From an uncultured Verrucomicrobiota bacterium (GTDB taxonomy: Bacteria; Verrucomicrobiota; Verrucomicrobiia; Opitutales; Opitutaceae), in the NCBI GenBank assembly GCA_903919625.1, contig CAIXIZ010000370.1:1-9372 (forward strand): DNA of 9,372 nucleotides, given 5' to 3'. Shown in pieces: positions 1-7,064 of the stretch. Position 1 is the stretch's first letter; every line of letters begins with the position of its first letter. A program made the translations under genes and the position numbers. The notes under the pieces were generated by a model. It did no database searches, was not told the origin of the DNA, and worked only from the letters and a program-made list of their open reading frames with translations.

Positions 1-365
1 CCGGCGGTGTTGAAGCGGGCAATTTCCTCGGCCGAGGAGACCGTGAGGGCGAGATCCAGCTCAACCGCACGGATATCTTCGGCCGGCAACAACGGGCTCA
101 GGAGCAGCACCGGCCAGTCCGGACCGGTCTCACGCAGCGCTTCCGCCTCGGCCAGATTGGCGACGGCAAACAGATCCGCACCCGAATGCATGAGCTGCGC
201 GACAATCTGCGGCAGGCCATGACCGTAGGCATCGGCCTTCACGACCGCAACGTAGCGCATATGCGGGGGCAGGGAGGCGCGGATGAGCCGCAAATTGCGG
301 TCGAGCGCCGCCAGGTCGATTTCTGCCCAGCAACGATGGCGGTGAACGGGGGCGAATGGGTTCAT
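1..365 (-). CDS. alr: Alanine racemase, N-terminal part (3' end outside window)
   Basis: This gene encodes the PLP-dependent enzyme that interconverts L- and D-alanine in the cytoplasm and supplies D-alanine for peptidoglycan. The visible 121 residues contain the family hallmark VVKADAYGHG at residues 41-50, with Lys43 as the expected PLP Schiff-base lysine. The preceding WAEIDLAALDRNL (13-25) is the usual start of the TIM-barrel domain. The downstream stretch FAVANLAEAEALR also fits the family. The ATG at 365 overlaps the TGA of the upstream tsaB-like gene (ATGA), which indicates translational coupling; no Shine-Dalgarno sequence is visible. About two thirds of the protein, including the second catalytic residue (a tyrosine in the C-terminal domain), lies beyond position 1, so integrity cannot be judged. 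The neighbourhood of alr and tsaB recurs in other bacteria; in Mycobacterium, alr, tsaE and tsaB are clustered. Confidence 0.93.
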   Translation of the reverse strand, partial: MNPFAPVHRHRCWAEIDLAALDRNLRLIRASLPPHMRYVAVVKADAYGHGLPQIVAQLMHSGADLFAVANLAEAEALRETGPDWPVLLLSPLLPAEDIRAVELDLALTVSSAEEIARFNTA

Positions 366-1012
366 GGCGTAACGGGAGCCTGGTGAACCTGCGCATTCCA
401 GGTGGCATAGTCGGGTTCCGCATGCAGGAAAGAATCCGGCTCCGGCGCGGGTTGAAACAAATCTGCATCAGCTGCACGCGGCAGCAGCGTGGCCAGGTCA
501 TAGGGTGTACGACTGACGCCGTCGGGCAACGGCTTCCAGTGACGGAAAGTCTCCGGCATCAGCAGCGCCCCTGCGAGACCGGCCGTCGAAAGCCTGCCCA
601 AAGTCGCACCCAACCGGGCGACATGCCACATGTCGCGGCGCGCATCGGCGATCACGCTGATGGCCGGGTCACCAAGCGCGTGGGCGACCAGGTCGAGGCT
701 ATGATAGGCATAAATGGGGACGGGGTTGAGGACGCGCCAAACGCGCAGCGCCATGGCGGCAGTGCGCACCCCAAGCACAGAACCGGGCCCGGCGCAAAAC
801 ACAAAGCCGGTAACATCGGAAATGCGCATCCGGGCATTCTCCAGCAGCTCACCGGCACAGGCGAACAGGCCCGTGCCGGCATCCTCCTTGCTGGAGCACC
901 AAAGCGGCATTGCCCCCACGCCCGGCCAAAACCCAACTTGAATGCGGGACGAGGCCGAGTCGATCAGGAGCAGGACCGGATGGGCGGCGTGGAGTTGACG
1001 AAAACTGGACAT
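362..1012 (-). CDS. tsaB: TsaB-like tRNA t6A37 biosynthesis protein
   Basis: The product is a 216-residue protein of the ASKHA-fold TsaB family. TsaB is the partner of TsaD in the complex that transfers the threonylcarbamoyl group to A37 of ANN-decoding tRNAs. It has the family layout: an N-terminal strand VLLLIDSASSRIQVGF (13-28, in place of the common IDTS/IDTA), the signature GPGSVLGVRTAAMAL (75-89), the DAR motif (123-125) and a C-terminal PDYATW (200-205) where relatives have P-x-Y. The ATG at 1012 is chosen because similarity begins just after it; the open frame runs back to 1144 but its extra residues are low complexity and overlap ddaH. No Shine-Dalgarno sequence is visible. The stop overlaps the alr start. 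Sequence divergence from well-known TsaB proteins lowers certainty. TsaB lacks TsaD catalytic residues, so a TsaD identity is unlikely at this length. Confidence 0.8.
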   Translation of the reverse strand: MSSFRQLHAAHPVLLLIDSASSRIQVGFWPGVGAMPLWCSSKEDAGTGLFACAGELLENARMRISDVTGFVFCAGPGSVLGVRTAAMALRVWRVLNPVPIYAYHSLDLVAHALGDPAISVIADARRDMWHVARLGATLGRLSTAGLAGALLMPETFRHWKPLPDGVSRTPYDLATLLPRAADADLFQPAPEPDSFLHAEPDYATWNAQVHQAPVTP

Positions 1013-1080
1013 GGCGGGGTCACGAAACGGCGTCCGGGCTGGACGCGCAAGCTCACAGCGATTCGGGGGAGCGGCTCGTC

Positions 1081-1911
1081 TCATTCCCGGCCACCGCCTG
1101 TTGTGGCACCCGCAAGGGGACGATTCCATCGGTTTATTTGCCAACGCAACGAAAGGCAGCTCAGGCCACCATCCATTTTACGGAATTCCGATACATCCAG
1201 TTCGATGATCTCGAGTCCCAAACGACGCAGGGCGTGACCGGTCTTTGGAAATCCTGCCGGGATCAGCACGCGTTGATTCACCGCAAGGCAGTTGGCGGCC
1301 TCACCCTCGTCGGGAGGCACCCGTAAAATCTCCCAGCCCTGCAATGCCGGGTGTCCGGCCAGGGCATTGACCGTCAGTAACCGTCGGTGACGGAGATGGG
1401 CGAGCCCGCTTTTCAGGTGCAACAGTCCCGGCATGGTCCGGATGTCGATGATGGCGGAACCATAATCCCGCTGCGCCAGCCAGGCCGCCAGTTGCCGGGC
1501 CCCATCCTCATTGGTCCGGTCCGATAGGCCGATGAAAAAATGACCATCGGCGTCGCAGACATCACCGCCATCGAGCGTGCCAGGCGCCCGGATGGCCTCC
1601 ATGACCGGAAACATGGTCGCCAGTGCCCGGCCAATGGCGGTCACCTCGCCCCGGCGAGCCGCTGCTCCTGGCCGCGTCAGCAAGGCACCGCGGGCCGTGA
1701 TAATCGCGGTGTCTTCGACGAAGGTCGCATCAGGATGCTTTTCGTCCGGCGCCAGCCGCAGGACCGCCACCCCGCACGCCTCCAAGGCATGCAGGTAGCG
1801 CTGGTGTTGGGACCGGGCCAGCGCGACGTCGGGCGGGCCCAGCCCCGCCGTGGTCAGACCAGCGGCAAAACTGTCGCCGGGCGGGCGAACGAGTGCATGG
1901 GTGAAACGCAT
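1081..1911 (-). CDS. ddaH: Dimethylargininase-like amidinohydrolase (DDAH family)
   Basis: A 276-residue pentein-fold enzyme. Dimethylargininases hydrolyse N-omega-methylated arginines to citrulline and methylamine or dimethylamine; close relatives act on arginine or related guanidino compounds. Visible motifs, in order: FVED (64-67), GTLDGGDV (111-118; Asp114 aligns by eye with the active-site Asp of mammalian DDAH1), FFIGLSDRTN (125-134), HLKSGL (165-170, catalytic His165), EAANCLAVN (204-212) and MDGGLSCLSLR (246-256, catalytic nucleophile Cys252). The HLKSGL and GLSC motifs and the length fit DDAH better than the roughly 400-residue arginine deiminases. The protein runs 24 residues past Cys252, whereas the Pseudomonas enzyme ends about five residues after it. 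The ATG at 1911 lies 7 bp after the metal-ATPase stop, so co-transcription is likely. No Shine-Dalgarno sequence is seen. Substrate cannot be fixed from sequence alone. Confidence 0.9.
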   Translation of the reverse strand: MRFTHALVRPPGDSFAAGLTTAGLGPPDVALARSQHQRYLHALEACGVAVLRLAPDEKHPDATFVEDTAIITARGALLTRPGAAARRGEVTAIGRALATMFPVMEAIRAPGTLDGGDVCDADGHFFIGLSDRTNEDGARQLAAWLAQRDYGSAIIDIRTMPGLLHLKSGLAHLRHRRLLTVNALAGHPALQGWEILRVPPDEGEAANCLAVNQRVLIPAGFPKTGHALRRLGLEIIELDVSEFRKMDGGLSCLSLRWQINRWNRPLAGATTGGGRE

Positions 1912-1918
1912 GGTGGAT

Positions 1919-4132
1919 TTAACGGTTCTTGCCGAAAAGCAGCCGCAAGGAATTCAGACAGACGACGACCGTGCTGCCCTCATGCGCGGCGACCCCGACC
2001 GCCAGCGGAACAACGCCAAAAACCGCCGCCACCGCCATCAACACCACGACCCCCAGGGAGATGGTGAGATTTTGGCGGATGATGCGTTTCGCCCTCCGGC
2101 TCAATATCAACGCCGTCAGGAAACTTTCAATGCGGTCATGCATGAGGATGACTTCGGCCTGCTCCAGGGCGGCGTCGCTGCCCCGTGCCCCCATTGCCAC
2201 ACCGACGTCGGCGGCGGCAAGGCAAGGGGCGTCATTCACCCCGTCACCGACCATGGCGGTTTTGTTTCCGGTTAGCCGCAGCCCCTGGATGGCGGCGACC
2301 TTTTGTTCGGGCGTCAGTCCGGATCGCACCTCGTCCAGGCCCAGTTCGCGCGCAACTGATTCTGCGGTCTGCCGGCGGTCGCCGGTCAGCATCACCGTGC
2401 GCAAGCCGGCCCGGCGAAGCTCTGCGAGCACTTCGCGCGACGCGCTGCGAATTTCGTCCCGGAGCAAAACGCGTCCCACCACGTCCCCGCCGAGCACCCA
2501 AACCTCGGCCAGTTCGGCCGGTGCCGCAGGCAGATCTCTCGCCCAGGCGGCCAGCGGCCCCTGTTCGAGGAGTTCGCGACGGCCAAGCATCACCTGGGCC
2601 GCGCCCACCCGCCCCCTCACTCCTTTGCCAGTAAGTGACTTGAAATTCTCAACTCCCGTCGCTTTCACCCCGTGCGCCAGCGCGTCACGGACAATGGCGC
2701 GGCCCAACGGATGCTGGGATTTTGACTCCAGGGCATGGGCCAGCTCCATGAGCTCACGTTCGCGGCCGGGCGGGAAACTCTCATAACCGACCACGGCCAG
2801 CTCACCGGTGGTCAGGGTTCCGGTTTTGTCGAGCGCCACCACGTCCACTTCGGCCAGTTTCTCGATCGCCGCGCCACCGCGAAAGAGCACGCCGTGCCGC
2901 GCCCCCCAGGCGATGGCGGCGAGGATGGCGGACGGAATCGAAAGCACCAGCGCGCAGGGGCTGGTCACCACCAACAAGGTCATGGTGCGGTAAAACGCCG
3001 AGGTTTGCGCACCGGAGTTGGCGAAGGCCGGCAATCCGTAGCCGAGCCACCAGACGAGGAACATCACGGCACAGCCGGCCAGCACGGCGAGGGTGTAGCC
3101 GCCGCCAAATTTGTCGGTAAACCGCTCACTGGGCGCGCGCAGCTTTTGCGCGGTGTGGATGAGCCGGATGATCTTTTGCAGGGTGCTTTCGCCCGGCAGC
3201 CGACGCACCTCAAATTCGACGGCACCCCACAGGTTGAGCGTGCCGCTGAACACCGGGTCGCCCACGCCTTTCTCGACCGGCACCGATTCGCCGGTGAGGG
3301 CCGCTTCATCGCTCGCACTTTTGCCGCTGGCAATCTGGCCGTCAGCCGGAAATGCGCCCCCCGGCCGCACCAGGACGCGGTCGCCCAGTTTCAGTTCATC
3401 CACGGGCACCTCCCGCTCACCACCGCCGGGGAGCATGAGCGTGGCAAATTTTGGCGCGGACTTGAGCAAGGCGCTGACCTCACGGTGCGTGCGGTCGAGC
3501 GCATATTCCTCCATCGCACCGGAGGCGGAGAACAGAAACAGCAGCAGCACGGCTTCACCCCAGGCACCGATGCAGACCGCACCGAGGGCAACCGCGAGCA
3601 TCAGGAAATGGATGTCGAGCCGGCGGGCGCGGAGATTTCCCCAGGTGTCAATCGCCGCATCCCAGCCACCGGCGATCAGCGCGACGCTAAACAGGAGCAC
3701 GGGAAAGGGCGCGGGGAGGAGGGAGAACCTGCCGGCAATCCAACCGGCGAGCCCGGCCAGGCCGCAACCGGCCGCAAGCAAGGAGAGCGGCTTCCACTCC
3801 GGCCCGGCCAACGGGACGGCCGCTTCAGCCGGGGGCCAGGAAAACTCCCGCCAGCGCCAGAATTTTGGGGCGGTGGCGCAGGTTTCGCCGGCCAGCTCGG
3901 TGATGCCGTGCTCCCGGCGCATGGTAAAGCCCGCGGGCACGGCGGCCGGGACGGACAGCTGCGTTTCAATGGCCGCAAGGGTCTCGGCGAGCCGGGCCCG
4001 CAGTGTGGTTGCATCCACCTGGCCCAGGGTGGCGATGGAAAAAGTGCGGGCGGCCGGGTCCAACCGCACCGCCTCGACCCCGGGGGCGGAGCGGAGAAAC
4101 TCGGCGAGGGATTCAGTCCAGGTTCGCATCAT
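1919..4132 (-). CDS. P1B-4-type heavy-metal-transporting P-type ATPase
   Basis: A 737-residue membrane pump expected to export a divalent transition metal (Co, Zn, Cd or Fe in this subgroup) from the cytoplasm. Motifs in order: actuator TGES (280-283), SPC in a transmembrane helix (391-393), phosphorylation site DKTGTLT (435-441, Asp435), HP nucleotide motif (474-475), hinge GDGVNDAP (629-636), and HEGST (717-721) followed by NSLRLL. SPC plus HEGG/ST marks the P1B-4 group (CoaT, CtpD); copper pumps carry CPC and classic ZntA has CPC plus a different last helix. Residues 1-55 look like an HMA-type fold without its CxxC metal site. Hydrophobic helices occupy about 115-155, 175-203, 346-367, 384-410 and 689-725. 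The ATG at 4132 is preferred; an ATG at 4147 would add five residues. Divergent from the helicase gene and probably first in a run with ddaH, tsaB and alr. Confidence 0.93.
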   Translation of the reverse strand: MMRTWTESLAEFLRSAPGVEAVRLDPAARTFSIATLGQVDATTLRARLAETLAAIETQLSVPAAVPAGFTMRREHGITELAGETCATAPKFWRWREFSWPPAEAAVPLAGPEWKPLSLLAAGCGLAGLAGWIAGRFSLLPAPFPVLLFSVALIAGGWDAAIDTWGNLRARRLDIHFLMLAVALGAVCIGAWGEAVLLLFLFSASGAMEEYALDRTHREVSALLKSAPKFATLMLPGGGEREVPVDELKLGDRVLVRPGGAFPADGQIASGKSASDEAALTGESVPVEKGVGDPVFSGTLNLWGAVEFEVRRLPGESTLQKIIRLIHTAQKLRAPSERFTDKFGGGYTLAVLAGCAVMFLVWWLGYGLPAFANSGAQTSAFYRTMTLLVVTSPCALVLSIPSAILAAIAWGARHGVLFRGGAAIEKLAEVDVVALDKTGTLTTGELAVVGYESFPPGRERELMELAHALESKSQHPLGRAIVRDALAHGVKATGVENFKSLTGKGVRGRVGAAQVMLGRRELLEQGPLAAWARDLPAAPAELAEVWVLGGDVVGRVLLRDEIRSASREVLAELRRAGLRTVMLTGDRRQTAESVARELGLDEVRSGLTPEQKVAAIQGLRLTGNKTAMVGDGVNDAPCLAAADVGVAMGARGSDAALEQAEVILMHDRIESFLTALILSRRAKRIIRQNLTISLGVVVLMAVAAVFGVVPLAVGVAAHEGSTVVVCLNSLRLLFGKNR

Positions 4133-4216
4133 CGGCCGGCGCAGCATGGAGAGATTGGCGGCGGGTGCAACCAAGCAGACCTTGCACCGGATGCGCCGCC
4201 GCACCCATGCTTGGGG
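4133..4216. promoter_or_regulatory. Divergent intergenic region with inverted repeat (possible operator)
   Basis: This 84-bp gap separates the starts of the metal ATPase (leftward) and the DinG-like helicase (rightward), so it should hold promoters for both unless they lie inside the genes. It contains a perfect 7-bp inverted repeat, GGTGCAA at 4164-4170 and TTGCACC at 4182-4188, with an 11-bp spacer, placed almost centrally (about 30 bp from each start). Each arm carries TTGCAC reading outward, which resembles a -35 box, but no good -10 hexamer sits at the right distance on either strand. Dyads of this size suit dimeric regulators such as metal-sensing repressors or activators. No regulator gene is adjacent. 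No LexA-like box is visible. The operator role is inference. Confidence 0.4.
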
Positions 4217-6289
4217 ATGATCGGACTGCAGAATGAACATGAACGGCTGCTTCCGCCGCCGCCGCCCGCCAACGCGCCGCGTCTGGCCACCCGCATCTTT
4301 GCGGCGGACGGGCTGCTCACGGACCGGCTGAAACTGGAGCACCGGCCACAGCAGGAGGCGATGGCACACGCGGTCGCGGCCGCAATGCGTGATGACGTCC
4401 CGCTGCTGTTTGAGGCGGGTACCGGGGTGGGCAAATCGCTCGCCTATTTGCTGCCGGGCATCATCCATGCGATCGATCAGTCGCGGCAGCTGGTGGTGTC
4501 GACCCATACCATTGCATTGCAGGAACAGCTGGAACAAAAGGATCTGCCCCTTTGCCGGCAGGTGTTTGCCTCCGCGCCAGAGCTGGATCCTTACACCCGG
4601 TTCAAGTCCGCCGTGCTCGTCGGCAAGGCCAACTACCTCTGCCCCACCCGGCTGGCGGCCGCGCTGCGCGACAAACATGAGCTGTTTGCGACGCCCGAAC
4701 ACAGTGAGCTGCAGCGGGTGGCCGCCTGGGCCGCGACCAGCAAGGAGGGCTTGCGCCATGAGCTGGTTCCACCGCCGGGGCCCGAAGTGTGGGATCTGGT
4801 CAGCGCGGATTCGGCCGGTTGTTCCCGCAAGCATTGTGACGGGGAGAGGTGTTTTTACCAACGGGCCCGGGCCCGGGTGCGGAGCGCGCAGGTGGTGATC
4901 GTCAACCACTCCTTGCTCTTCACGCTGCTGGGGGCAGGTGCCGGAGGTGCGGCCGGCTCGCGGGGAGTGCTGCTGGCGGATGACCTCGTCGTGCTCGACG
5001 AAGCCCACACGGTGCCGGATGTCGCCACCGATCACTTTGGGTTGCACCTGAGCAGTATCGGCGTTGAGCGGATGCTCAGGCATCTCTACAATCCCAAAAG
5101 CCGGAAAGGCCTGCTGGCCAAGCATGGCGATCCAGCTGATCGGATGCTTGCGGCGGACGCTTTGGAGTCGGCCCGGCAGTTCTTCGCCTTCGTCGATGAA
5201 CGGCTGCTCACCAAGCAATCCGTCGTGCGGGTGCGGGAGACGGGAGTGGCTGAACCCTGCCTTGATGCCCCGCTCGGCGCGCTCCATCTGGCACTCAAAC
5301 GACGGGCGGACCGTTTTGAAGACGGGCGCGAACGGGACGAACTGCAGCAGCAGGCCGACCAGATCAAGGCGTGTCAGGCGGGCTTGAGGGAGTTTCTTGC
5401 CCTGGCGGATGCCACCAACTCGGTCTATTGGGCCGAGCGCTCCGGCCGTCGGCAGAGCATCGTGGTGTTACGGTCTGCGCCAATCGAAGTCGCCCCTCTG
5501 CTCCGGGAGAACCTGCTGCGGCGGGACACGGCTGTCGTGCTGACGAGCGCGACCCTGACGGTGAGCGGCGACATCCAGCCGTTTGCGTCGCGCGTGGGCG
5601 CGCCGGACGCCCGGGCGGCGGTGGAAGCCTCACCCTTTGACTTTGCGCGCAACATGCGGGTCTATGTTGCAACCGATGTGCCGCTGCCCTCGCCACAGGA
5701 AGCGAAGCTCGCACTCGACGTGTTGACCGATTATATTGGGTTTTGCACGCAGCGCACCGCCGGAGGCTCCCTAGTCCTGTTCACCAGCTACGCCGACATG
5801 AAGGCGGTGGCGGCGACGCTGGAACCTGTGTTCGCGAGCATCCGCCGGCCATTTTTCATGCAGGGGCGGGACTGGTCACGCACCGAGCTCACCCGGCGGC
5901 TGCAGTCGGTGGGCAATGGGGTTTTATTCGGCACGGACAGTTTTTGGACAGGGATTGATGTGCCGGGCGACGCACTGGCCCAGGTCATCATCACCCGGCT
6001 GCCGTTTGAGGTGCCCACGCATCCCATCCTGGAAGCCCGCGCGGAACGTTGCCGGGAGAACGGGGGAAATCCATTTAACGAACTCACGTTGCCCGATGCG
6101 CTGATCCGCTTTCGCCAGGGGGTGGGACGCCTGATCCGCACCGCCCAGGACCGGGGAGTGGTGACCATCCTGGACTCAAGGGTGACACATAAGGCTTACG
6201 GGCGGATGTTTCTTAAGTGCCTGCCAGGTGACCGCCACACCCCAATCACCCGATCCGACCGGGAAGCAAAATTTCAGCCTTTTATGTGA
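4217..6289 (+). CDS. dinG: DinG/YoaA-family ATP-dependent DNA helicase (Fe-S, XPD-like SF2)
   Basis: A 690-residue superfamily 2 helicase of the XPD/DinG type, which unwinds DNA 5' to 3' and resolves D-loops, R-loops and similar structures during repair. It shows Walker A EAGTGVGKS (66-74), motif Ia VVSTHTIALQEQL (93-105), four cysteines placed to bind a 4Fe-4S cluster (Cys142, 202, 207, 212), DEAH (261-264), motif III TSATL (443-447), motif V GTDSFWTGIDVPG (572-584) and motif VI RQGVGRLIR (633-641). There is no N-terminal exonuclease domain like that of some Gram-positive DinG proteins. A run of five prolines (13-17) precedes the helicase core. The ATG at 4217 is the only good start; upstream in-frame sequence is antisense to the ATPase gene. 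Length is close to E. coli DinG (716). DinG versus YoaA orthology is not resolved. Confidence 0.93.
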   Translation: MIGLQNEHERLLPPPPPANAPRLATRIFAADGLLTDRLKLEHRPQQEAMAHAVAAAMRDDVPLLFEAGTGVGKSLAYLLPGIIHAIDQSRQLVVSTHTIALQEQLEQKDLPLCRQVFASAPELDPYTRFKSAVLVGKANYLCPTRLAAALRDKHELFATPEHSELQRVAAWAATSKEGLRHELVPPPGPEVWDLVSADSAGCSRKHCDGERCFYQRARARVRSAQVVIVNHSLLFTLLGAGAGGAAGSRGVLLADDLVVLDEAHTVPDVATDHFGLHLSSIGVERMLRHLYNPKSRKGLLAKHGDPADRMLAADALESARQFFAFVDERLLTKQSVVRVRETGVAEPCLDAPLGALHLALKRRADRFEDGRERDELQQQADQIKACQAGLREFLALADATNSVYWAERSGRRQSIVVLRSAPIEVAPLLRENLLRRDTAVVLTSATLTVSGDIQPFASRVGAPDARAAVEASPFDFARNMRVYVATDVPLPSPQEAKLALDVLTDYIGFCTQRTAGGSLVLFTSYADMKAVAATLEPVFASIRRPFFMQGRDWSRTELTRRLQSVGNGVLFGTDSFWTGIDVPGDALAQVIITRLPFEVPTHPILEARAERCRENGGNPFNELTLPDALIRFRQGVGRLIRTAQDRGVVTILDSRVTHKAYGRMFLKCLPGDRHTPITRSDREAKFQPFM

Positions 6290-6338
6290 AGCCACTTGCA
6301 CCGGACGATGCCTTCGTCCACGCTGGGCTCTTTACCTA

Positions 6339-7061
6339 ATGAAACTTCGCTCCGCTGCGCTGACGGACATCGGCAAAGTCCGACTGCAAAACCAAGACCA
6401 ATACCTCTGCCAACCTGCATTGGGATTGTTTGGGGTGGCTGACGGTGTGGGCGGACTGCCCGGCGGGGCTGAAGCCGCCGAATGTGCCGTGCGGACGCTC
6501 ATTCACCGGTTCAAGGCTGATGGTGAAGCAAAGCCAGATTTGACCGCCGCCATGCTGGCAGCCAACCAAGCCGTCGAACGCCTTGGTGAACTGGTCAGTC
6601 CGGGGATGGGCATCGGCACCACCGTGGTCTTCGGATTGTTCCGGGCCGGGCACCTGAGCCTGGCCCATGTGGGAGATTCGCGCGCCTATGTTTTGCATGA
6701 TGGAAGCATCACCCAGCTGACCCAAGATCACACGGTGGAGAACGAAACGAAGCGCAAAGGCACGCCGGATGATTACCTGCTCCTGCATCCCAGCAGCCGT
6801 CACACGTTGACCCGCTGCGTGGGACAGCCGGTTCCCCTCGAGGTCGACACGGTGGAACGTCCGCTGACCTCCGGTGAATGCTACCTTTTTTTGACCGATG
6901 GCATCACCCGGCTGGTCTCCGACGAGGAGCTTGTCGGATTGGCCGGCCAAAAGCTGCCCCCGGCCGATTTTTTGCGCAAAATGATCGATCTGGCCCTGGA
7001 TCGCGGGGGCAATGACAACGCCACGGCCGTGGCCGTGTTTGTCGACGACGCCACTCCATGA
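6339..7061 (+). CDS. PP2C-family protein serine/threonine phosphatase
   Basis: A 240-residue, single-domain, metal-dependent phosphatase of the PPM/PP2C family, like Stp/PstP/PrpC, expected to remove phosphate from Ser/Thr residues of proteins in the cytoplasm. Motifs: RLQNQD (15-20, Asp20; relatives usually have NED), GVADGVGGLPGG (32-43, Asp36), GIGTTVVFGLF (91-101), LAHVGDSRAYVL (108-119, Asp113), LTRCVG (157-162), LFLTDGITRLVSDEEL (183-198, Asp187) and GGNDNATAVAV (223-233, Asp225). All metal-binding aspartates are therefore present and the enzyme should be active. No transmembrane or sensor domain is visible. The ATG at 6339 is used because the family match begins right after it; the frame is open back to 6228, but those residues overlap dinG and do not resemble the family. 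It follows dinG by 49 bp with no evident terminator. The partner kinase is not in the window. Confidence 0.93.
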   Translation: MKLRSAALTDIGKVRLQNQDQYLCQPALGLFGVADGVGGLPGGAEAAECAVRTLIHRFKADGEAKPDLTAAMLAANQAVERLGELVSPGMGIGTTVVFGLFRAGHLSLAHVGDSRAYVLHDGSITQLTQDHTVENETKRKGTPDDYLLLHPSSRHTLTRCVGQPVPLEVDTVERPLTSGECYLFLTDGITRLVSDEELVGLAGQKLPPADFLRKMIDLALDRGGNDNATAVAVFVDDATP

Positions 7062-7064
7062 GGT

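Noticed and set aside
356..1237. 293-codon plus-strand open frame
   Set aside because: It is antisense to tsaB and part of ddaH and alr, which have clear family motifs; its own translation is low complexity with no known motif.
4204..4215. Small CCCA/TGGG hairpin just before the helicase start
   Set aside because: A 4-bp stem with a 4-nt loop is expected by chance in sequence of this composition.
2735..4216. Very long plus-strand open frame (in frame with the helicase) antisense to the metal ATPase
   Set aside because: It is the mirror of a high-GC coding sequence. Its translation is compositionally odd (Gly/Arg/His/Gln-rich), shows no domain, and recognisable helicase sequence begins only at 4217.
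4148..5287. Minus-strand open frame extending the ATPase upstream by several hundred residues
   Set aside because: It lies antisense to the helicase, has no recognisable domain, and ATPase-like sequence starts at about 4132. It was treated as an antisense shadow.
6228..6338. Upstream extension of the PP2C gene overlapping the helicase end
   Set aside because: The extra 37 residues resemble nothing in the family and begin inside dinG; the PP2C match starts at the ATG at 6339.
7020..7033. 14-bp perfect palindrome near the end of the PP2C gene, considered as a terminator
   Set aside because: It lies inside codons for the conserved NDNATAVAV motif and is followed by only three Ts, so coding constraint and GC content explain it.
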